64,000 nucleotides of DNA from Glaciecola sp. 33A (lineage in GTDB: Bacteria > Pseudomonadota > Gammaproteobacteria > Enterobacterales > Alteromonadaceae): NCBI RefSeq assembly GCF_002836745.1, contig NZ_PJAR01000037.1, positions 1 through 64,000 of the forward strand. The letters are read 5' to 3'. Numbering within the stretch: position 1 is the first letter of the stretch; every line of letters starts with the position of its first letter. The notes beneath the pieces are model-generated. The model worked only from the letters and a program-made list of their open reading frames with translations. It had not been told where the DNA came from and ran no database searches. Positions 58,671-64,000 of the stretch are shown one piece after another. The translations under genes were made by a program, and so were the position numbers.

Positions 58671-59777
58671 ATGTTTGCACATGGCAAAAAAACATTTATA
58701 GAATACCTTCAAATTGGCACTACAGACGAAAAAAGTCTAGACGCGAATCAGCAGTTATTTGTCTCAAATTTATTTTCTTTTATCGGGTACACCATCACAT
58801 TTGGTCTCGCCCTAAACGCCGCAATTAGTGGTAAGTCTGTGTTGTCAATTTCACTATTTTTTGCCAGTGTTATCTTTTTCTTTTGCCATCAGGTGCACCG
58901 CTTTCCGAAGTTAGGTAACACCATTTTAATCTCTACAAGCGTGGTTTTTATTAATCTGTTGATATTAATGCTCTACCTCGTCTATTCTGGAGGTGTGTCT
59001 AATACAGGCCCTCTTTGGATCTATCTTGTGCCCCCTGTGGCGTTCTTTTTTAATGGTTTGCGTAAGGGGATTAAAGGCATTACTGTTTTTGTAATCATTC
59101 TCAGTATTATGCTGTTTTATCCACACGAAGCATTGCTACAAACGACATATACGCTGGAATTCAAGCTGCGCCTGATATTGTCATTCCTTACCGTCACCTT
59201 ACTCTTCGGCTTTTATGAATATTCACGCCAGCAGTCATACAATCATATCGAGGAACTTAGCCATAAGTACGAACAGCAAGCGATGCATGACGCATTAACG
59301 AATTTGCCAAATAGACGAGGAATGCGAGTATATTTAAATCATGAATATAATCGGTTAATGCGCTCCAAAGAACCTCTGTCTTTACTTATTTGCGATATTG
59401 ATTATTTTAAACAAGTGAATGACAAATACTTTCATGATGGCGGTGACTTTGTGCTTCAAAGCTTATCCAAATTTTTTGTTGAAAAAATTAGACAACAAGA
59501 TGTTGTGGCAAGATGGGGTGGAGAAGAATTTTTGTTTTTACTGCCAAATACTAGATTAGCGGATGCGGTAGTACTTGCAGAAAAAATTAGACAGCATGTT
59601 GAGGGGCACATCATTCAATACAAAAACAATGACATCAAAATTACGATCAGTATGGGTGTAAACGAAGTTACTCCCGATGATAATATCGACCAAGCTATAA
59701 ACGTAGCTGACCATTCACTCTACAATGCTAAAAAAGAAGGTCGTAATCAAACGGTTTCTGCTGATATGATAAAATGA
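58671..59777 (+). CDS. Membrane diguanylate cyclase (GGDEF)
   Basis: A 368-residue protein making cyclic di-GMP. About six hydrophobic segments occupy residues 25-185, then a short linker and the GGDEF domain (about 203-365): DALTNLPNRRG, DIDYFKQVNDKYFHDGGD and the active site GGEEF at 283-287. The inhibitory-site RxxD is present as RQQD at 274-277, so product inhibition is expected. The membrane sensor part has no named family that I can assign. Confidence 0.93.
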   Translation: MFAHGKKTFIEYLQIGTTDEKSLDANQQLFVSNLFSFIGYTITFGLALNAAISGKSVLSISLFFASVIFFFCHQVHRFPKLGNTILISTSVVFINLLILMLYLVYSGGVSNTGPLWIYLVPPVAFFFNGLRKGIKGITVFVIILSIMLFYPHEALLQTTYTLEFKLRLILSFLTVTLLFGFYEYSRQQSYNHIEELSHKYEQQAMHDALTNLPNRRGMRVYLNHEYNRLMRSKEPLSLLICDIDYFKQVNDKYFHDGGDFVLQSLSKFFVEKIRQQDVVARWGGEEFLFLLPNTRLADAVVLAEKIRQHVEGHIIQYKNNDIKITISMGVNEVTPDDNIDQAINVADHSLYNAKKEGRNQTVSADMIK

Positions 59778-59807
59778 AGTACGTAAAACTTGTAGAGAAA
59801 AATAACG

Positions 59808-60272
59808 GTGAATATTGATCGAATAGACAAAGAAATTCTACGAATCATTCAACAGGATGCGGCGCTAACAACCGCCGAGATTGCTGAACAAGTCGGGCTG
59901 ACAACAACGCCTTGTTGGCGACGAATTCAGCGTATGCAGGACTCAGGGATCATTATAAAAAAGGTGACCCTTCTTCAACCCGAAAAGCTAAACCTTATGT
60001 TGACTGTTTTTGTGAATGTCAAAGTTGCTACACATGACTCTAGTTGGCTCAAAAAATTTGCTGAACATACTCAAGCTTTTGAAGAAGTTATTGAATTTCA
60101 TCGATTAAGTGGTGAATTTGATTATATGCTCAAAGTCCTTGTTTGTGATATGCAAGGCTATGATCATTTTTATAAACGCTTCATTTCAGGTATTGAATTG
60201 CGCGAAGTTACCTCAAGTTTTGCCATGGAGAAAATTAAAAATCAAACGGCTATTCCACTTAATCATTTATAG
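59808..60272 (+). CDS. Lrp/AsnC-family transcriptional regulator
   Basis: A 154-residue regulator: the N-terminal HTH is IDRIDKEILRIIQQDAALTTAEIAEQVGLTTTPCWRRI, followed by the RAM ligand domain ending in ELREVTSSFAMEKIK. The GTG start at 59808 gives the standard N-terminus. It lies 30 bases after the cyclase stop on the same strand. The amino acid ligand is unknown. Confidence 0.92.
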   Translation: MNIDRIDKEILRIIQQDAALTTAEIAEQVGLTTTPCWRRIQRMQDSGIIIKKVTLLQPEKLNLMLTVFVNVKVATHDSSWLKKFAEHTQAFEEVIEFHRLSGEFDYMLKVLVCDMQGYDHFYKRFISGIELREVTSSFAMEKIKNQTAIPLNHL

Positions 60273-60403
60273 CGTTTAAGATAACGAGTCTGGATTTGTC
60301 CTGGCTAACGACACTTTTTGCAATATTTCAGGCTTATCTCGCAAGTAAATAGTAGGTACGACACTCGCTGAAAAACGGTCACCTAGCGAAATGAAGCATT
60401 TAT

Positions 60404-61264
60404 TTATTTCCAGACTTCGTGTTTCACCCAGTCCACTTCCATGGTCCAATTTTGGGTCATAGGAGAGTCATTGATCTTTGCGAAGTTCAGGACAGCAAAT
60501 AAGGGCTCAGGGAATTGGTCTTCATCCTTGCTATTACGGTAGACCTCCACTCCATCGAGGCGGAAAATGATGTCATTGCCAAGTAATTCTACTGAATAAT
60601 CATGGTATTCACTCAGCGTTGCGGCTTGCACCAACATCAGTGCCTGCCAATCACCACCATCACAGTAGCCTAAACTTGTTATTGCGCGAGCTGCATAGTG
60701 ATCAGGGCCACCATCACTGTGATGTTCAAAAATATCGATTTCACCTGAACCGGTCATTGGCCAACACACAGTTTCATTGGCTTCTTGCACTGGTGCTTCG
60801 TTGTTCAAAGCACCCAGCAACCACCAAGCCGGGAACATGCCTGGTTGACCACTATTCTGGACCTTTAATCTAGCGGTCCACTTACCTTTGATAAATTCCT
60901 TACGGTTTTTTGAAGCAATACGACCGGCCACATATTGTGTATCGTGATGCTTTTTACCGTCTTTACTGATGTTGTCACAAGGACGCTTTTCACCTAAGTC
61001 AATCACTCTTAGTTTGAGAGTACCTTCGCTGACTTCCCGTGTATTGAACTGATTATCTGGCACATAACATTGGTCTTCTTTATTCACCCATATCATCTGG
61101 TCTTGCCAGTTTTCTGTGTTAAAGGTGTCAAATTCATCGACGAAGTCTACTTGCCAACCACTAACCGCTGCGGCATTTTCTTCTTTAACGAGCTCTTCTG
61201 AGGTGGGCCCCGAACAAGCAGAGACTAAAACAGCTAATGTAATGATGGACGAAATATATTTCAT
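60404..61264 (-). CDS. Glycoside hydrolase family 16 lipoprotein
   Basis: A 286-residue secreted lipoprotein (LVSAC, acyl-Cys at 17) with a GH16 catalytic domain. The catalytic motif GSGEIDIFEHH gives E-I-D-I-F-E, with the nucleophile and acid/base Glu at either end. FPAWWLLG and a C-terminal MEVDWVKHE are typical beta-sandwich blocks. GH16 members cleave beta-1,3-glucan (laminarin), agar or carrageenan; the motif EIDIFE fits laminarinase-like enzymes. ATG 61264 was chosen because GGAG lies 5 bases upstream. Confidence 0.88.
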   Translation of the reverse strand: MKYISSIITLAVLVSACSGPTSEELVKEENAAAVSGWQVDFVDEFDTFNTENWQDQMIWVNKEDQCYVPDNQFNTREVSEGTLKLRVIDLGEKRPCDNISKDGKKHHDTQYVAGRIASKNRKEFIKGKWTARLKVQNSGQPGMFPAWWLLGALNNEAPVQEANETVCWPMTGSGEIDIFEHHSDGGPDHYAARAITSLGYCDGGDWQALMLVQAATLSEYHDYSVELLGNDIIFRLDGVEVYRNSKDEDQFPEPLFAVLNFAKINDSPMTQNWTMEVDWVKHEVWK

Positions 61265-61279
61265 CTGATCTCCAAACAT

Positions 61280-61636
61280 AAAGTAGATTATAGAATAATT
61301 ACGTTCAGGGCACTAAAAGCCCTATAACAATAAAACAAGAACACCTAGACTTTGCAGTATATCCCATATATGAGTCCTTCTACCTTATGGATAACGTTAG
61401 TTTGGACTCTATTTGAGACCAGTGGGAATATACCTCCTCATTGCATCAAAACCTGAATTAATTATCCGAGAGAGGATTTTCTTAATGCGATATTTCAGAT
61501 ACGATGACACAAACAGACGGTCGGCAATTAGCAGCGTCCACAGGTAGTTGTGGACAATACTTAAGGAACGCACTTATGGGGGGCACTTATGGAGAGCAGA
61601 AGCACCGGTAAGAGTCAGCGGCCGTTGGGGGTTAAT
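61280..61636. other. Gene-free stretch between GH16 and RraA-like genes
   Basis: About 357 bases; no gene. A weak hairpin GGGC/GCCC near 61307-61322 is the only structure noted. Confidence 0.35.
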
Positions 61637-62257
61637 TTATGGCGTCAATTGGCGCAAAATATCTTTCACATTTTGCTCATGCTTACTTTGCCATTGCGCT
61701 AGCGTTTGCTGAAGGTCCGTGTCGCGTCGACTGACCGCAACGGCCAAAGCTTCTGATGCTTGGGCTTTTGGAATAACGGCTATGCCGTCGTTATCGGCAA
61801 CAATAATATCACCGGTATGCACGTTTACACCACCACACACCACGGGGTTGTTAAGCGGTATGTAGACTTTTTTCGCGCCTGGTTTTGGACACGTTCCAAG
61901 TGCGTGGACTGCAAATTTAATATCAACCACTTCATCTAGATCACGAATAACGCCATCAATCACAAAACCAGTAATACCTCGCGCTTGTGCAATGGCGCAT
62001 ACGTTACCGCCGCTTACGGCATACTGATCATTGGCTTGTACAACCAAAATATCGCCAGCTTGGGCAGCATAAATGGCGGCGTGCAACATCAGGTTATCAC
62101 CTTGACCGCAATGCACGGTAAAAGCTCTTCCGGCAATACGCGGCATGTTTGGCCATAAAGGATGAATGGCATAATGCATAAATTGATGACGGGGCAGCGC
62201 ATCCGCTAAATCGCATGATGACACTTGGGCAAAATCGTTATAGGTGGGATCAGTCAT
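61637..62257 (-). CDS. RraA-like protein / HMG aldolase family
   Basis: A 206-residue RraA-fold protein: CDLADALPRHQF, AGRAFTVHCGQGDNLMLHAAIYAAQAGDILVV, VIDGVIRDLDEV with the Arg-Asp pair and DIIVADNDGIAVIP. The RD pair and the GDNLM block are shared by 4-hydroxy-4-methyl-2-oxoglutarate aldolases and RNase E inhibitor RraA. An aldolase or decarboxylase role is as likely as the RNase one. It is divergent from the alpha/beta hydrolase. Confidence 0.83.
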   Translation of the reverse strand: MTDPTYNDFAQVSSCDLADALPRHQFMHYAIHPLWPNMPRIAGRAFTVHCGQGDNLMLHAAIYAAQAGDILVVQANDQYAVSGGNVCAIAQARGITGFVIDGVIRDLDEVVDIKFAVHALGTCPKPGAKKVYIPLNNPVVCGGVNVHTGDIIVADNDGIAVIPKAQASEALAVAVSRRDTDLQQTLAQWQSKHEQNVKDILRQLTP

Positions 62258-62324
62258 ACCGAAATATCTTTACTGTTTTAGGCGTGAGACATAATCTATC
62301 ATATGGAACAATAAAAGGAACCTC

Positions 62325-63227
62325 ATGACTACTGTAAAATATGCAATGTTTTTAGCACTGTTGATTTTTTGTATTCAAAAGTCTCATGCAGAATCACCTT
62401 CTGGAAAACATCAATTTGTATTTGACCAATGGCAAGGAAAACCCTTAAACGTATGGGCTTACACTCCAAGTAATTATGCACCTAACAGTAAAATATTGTT
62501 TGTTATGCACGGCGTTAAAAGAGATGCCGACCGTTATCGAGATGAATGGGTCGCATTGGCAGAGCAACATAATTTATTGCTAATTGTTCCGCAGTTTAGT
62601 CAACAAGACTTTCCTCGGGCCCTTGGGTACAATTTAGGTAATGTGTTTATAGATGATAAGTACCAGCAAGCTAATCCACCTGAGGTATGGGCATACTCTG
62701 CAATAGAACCCTTATTCGATTATGTAAAATCAACATATGCAAATGTCAACAACACTTACAGACTATATGGCCATTCGGCTGGTTCGCAGTTTGTGCATCG
62801 TTTTATTTTTTTCGTCCCACAGGCTAGAGTTTCAAAAATAGTCAGTGCAAATGCGGGTTGGTACACAGCACCTGATTTCAACATTGCTTTCCCTTACGGA
62901 TTAAAAAATACGATGGTTACTCAGGACTATCTAATTGCTTCGCTGCAAAAACCAGTGGTTATTTTGTTAGGAGAGGCTGACAATGATCCTAACGATAAGT
63001 ATTTACGCAAGGCTGCGCCGGCTATGCGCCAAGGACCACACAGGCTAGCACGTGGAGAATATTTTTTTAATCAAAGCAAACAGGCTTCACAGCGATATGC
63101 AGTTAATTTCGGTTGGCAGCTGGTAACTGTGCCTAATGTCGGTCATAAAAACGGTCTAATGGCCAACGCTGCGGTTGCTTATCTGGTTGATGAGGAAGCC
63201 ACTCCCAAAGTCATTGTGCTGAAATAA
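62325..63227 (+). CDS. Secreted alpha/beta hydrolase
   Basis: A 300-residue protein with a signal peptide (ending KSHAES). It resembles PHB-depolymerase/esterase-type alpha/beta hydrolases: ILFVMHGVKRDADRYRDEW near the oxyanion region, the nucleophile elbow GHSAGSQF, and a late His in PNVGHKNGLM. The Asp is likely in LLGEADNDPNDK. The substrate is unknown. A strong terminator follows. Confidence 0.78.
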   Translation: MTTVKYAMFLALLIFCIQKSHAESPSGKHQFVFDQWQGKPLNVWAYTPSNYAPNSKILFVMHGVKRDADRYRDEWVALAEQHNLLLIVPQFSQQDFPRALGYNLGNVFIDDKYQQANPPEVWAYSAIEPLFDYVKSTYANVNNTYRLYGHSAGSQFVHRFIFFVPQARVSKIVSANAGWYTAPDFNIAFPYGLKNTMVTQDYLIASLQKPVVILLGEADNDPNDKYLRKAAPAMRQGPHRLARGEYFFNQSKQASQRYAVNFGWQLVTVPNVGHKNGLMANAAVAYLVDEEATPKVIVLK

Positions 63228-63254
63228 AAACGCCTAGCTTGGCTAGGCGTTTTT
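63226..63254. terminator. Bidirectional terminator
   Basis: AAAAACGCCTAGC (63226-63238) pairs with GCTAGGCGTTTTT (63242-63254) around TTG. Having A- and T-runs on both sides it can serve the hydrolase gene and the converging peptidase gene. Confidence 0.93.
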
Positions 63255-63278
63255 GTATTTATATAAAAGCTTGCGCCT

Positions 63279-64000
63279 CTATTTCGTGTTTGGTGCTGGA
63301 CGTGGATCAAAATCAGACATTGCCATATAAGCGGTTATCATCGCCCATACAGTTTGGTTCTGCTGAATATCCTCAGGCTTAATTTTGTCCAAGGTATCAT
63401 TTGGCGTGTGATGATAGTCAAAGTAATACGTACCATCTTGTTTAAGTGCAATCACAGGGACGCCATAATTTGGCAACATCGACACATCCGGACCGCCTTT
63501 GGTCGTGTTGTTGCCAAGTTTAACGCCCATCATGTTAAGCGCTGAATACAAATCGGCAGGGTCATTTCTTACCGCTGCAGCAAAACCTGTATCAAGTTGG
63601 TATATTTGTCCCGCTCCAAAATCAGACTCTGCAGCAAAAATAATATTTCCCAATGTGTTTTTATTAGTACGGACATATTGATAAGCACCAACTAATCCAA
63701 TTTCCTCTGCCGCATAAAGAACAACCCGAATTGTTCTTTTAGGCTGACCTACCGCCTCTTTTACTAGTTTAGCTGCCGCCATTACAATACCGACACCCGC
63801 TCCATCATCGAGTGCACCAGTACCCTCATCCCATGAATCTAAATGTGCCGATATTAAAATAACTTCATCTGGTTTTTCTGACCCAGTGAACTCACCAATA
63901 ACGTTATAAGATGTTTGCCAACCTGCGTCTTTAGCCTGCATGTTGATATTAAGAATAATATCTTGTTGAGCACTTTTTTGAGCACTAAACATAGCTTCCA
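63279..64000 (-). CDS. M28-family metallopeptidase, partial (5' end beyond the window)
   Basis: At least 240 C-terminal residues of a zinc aminopeptidase. ISAHLDSWDEGTGALDDGAGVGI supplies the first metal His and bridging Asp, YAAEEIGLVGAYQY the catalytic and metal Glu, ESDFGAG a metal acidic residue, and YFDYHHTPNDTLD the last His. The frame stays open to the window edge, so ATG 63992 is not necessarily the start. Family members are usually secreted and about 460-480 long. Confidence 0.93.
   Translation of the reverse strand, partial: EAMFSAQKSAQQDIILNINMQAKDAGWQTSYNVIGEFTGSEKPDEVILISAHLDSWDEGTGALDDGAGVGIVMAAAKLVKEAVGQPKRTIRVVLYAAEEIGLVGAYQYVRTNKNTLGNIIFAAESDFGAGQIYQLDTGFAAAVRNDPADLYSALNMMGVKLGNNTTKGGPDVSMLPNYGVPVIALKQDGTYYFDYHHTPNDTLDKIKPEDIQQNQTVWAMITAYMAMSDFDPRPAPNTK

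Overview
The window looks like chromosomal DNA of a marine gammaproteobacterium of the Alteromonadaceae (a Glaciecola/Paraglaciecola/Alteromonas-like organism). This placement is inferred from gene content: several TonB-dependent receptors, a GlrK/GlrR two-component system, a class II DAHP synthase, a bio cluster in Alteromonas-like order, a secreted GH16 glucanase, an MsrAB fusion and low to moderate GC. No rRNA, tRNA, CRISPR array or replication origin was recognised.

Region 1 (about 1-15.6 kb) is an accessory island littered with broken mobile elements: the edge of an IS6-like element at 1-93, an IS4-type transposase tail at 9568-9803, an ISAs1-type fragment at 14967-15170 and an IS91-type fragment at 15355-15546. 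Its first half holds an intact set: a flavin-dependent aromatic amino acid 2-monooxygenase (IaaM / phenylalanine oxidase family), an unknown Tat-signal protein, a LuxR-type regulator, a TonB receptor and an amidase. Together these suggest an amino acid -> aryl-acetamide -> aryl-acetate route such as auxin or phenylacetate formation. Its second half is a decaying aromatic hydroxylase locus. It holds an FAD hydroxylase pseudogene, a DUF2783 gene of 53 codons, an MBL-fold hydrolase pseudogene, a MarR regulator with a damaged N-terminus, an MFS transporter and a truncated second LuxR. A pair of near-identical inverted operator-like sites lies in the divergent promoter.

Region 2 (15.8-29.9 kb) starts with a lipoprotein Cu/Zn superoxide dismutase and a DUF1499 protein. 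A tightly packed seven-gene plus-strand run follows: TonB receptor, TVP38/disulfide-oxidoreductase fusion, DUF547 protein, YnjB-YnjC-YnjD type ABC importer and a CDP-alcohol phosphatidyltransferase (YnjF-like). Convergent to it are an MsrAB fusion and an NDH-2/SelD-type FAD oxidoreductase. The cargo of this system is unknown.

Region 3 (30-46 kb) contains a TspO-like membrane protein, a response regulator without its phosphoacceptor Asp fused to TPR-like repeats, an Atm1-type ABC exporter, a DUF3820 pair, a CHRD lipoprotein and class II DAHP synthase. It ends with btuD and btuC separated by glpD/glpK, then a low-molecular-weight phosphatase and PepE.

Region 4 (46-64 kb) has bioD-bioC-bioF-bioB divergent from bioA, the glrK-qseG-glrR signalling operon, an EF-hand protein, asnS, a TonB receptor remnant, a GGDEF cyclase, an Lrp/AsnC regulator, a GH16 lipoprotein, an RraA-like protein, a secreted alpha/beta hydrolase and a partial M28 peptidase running off the right edge.
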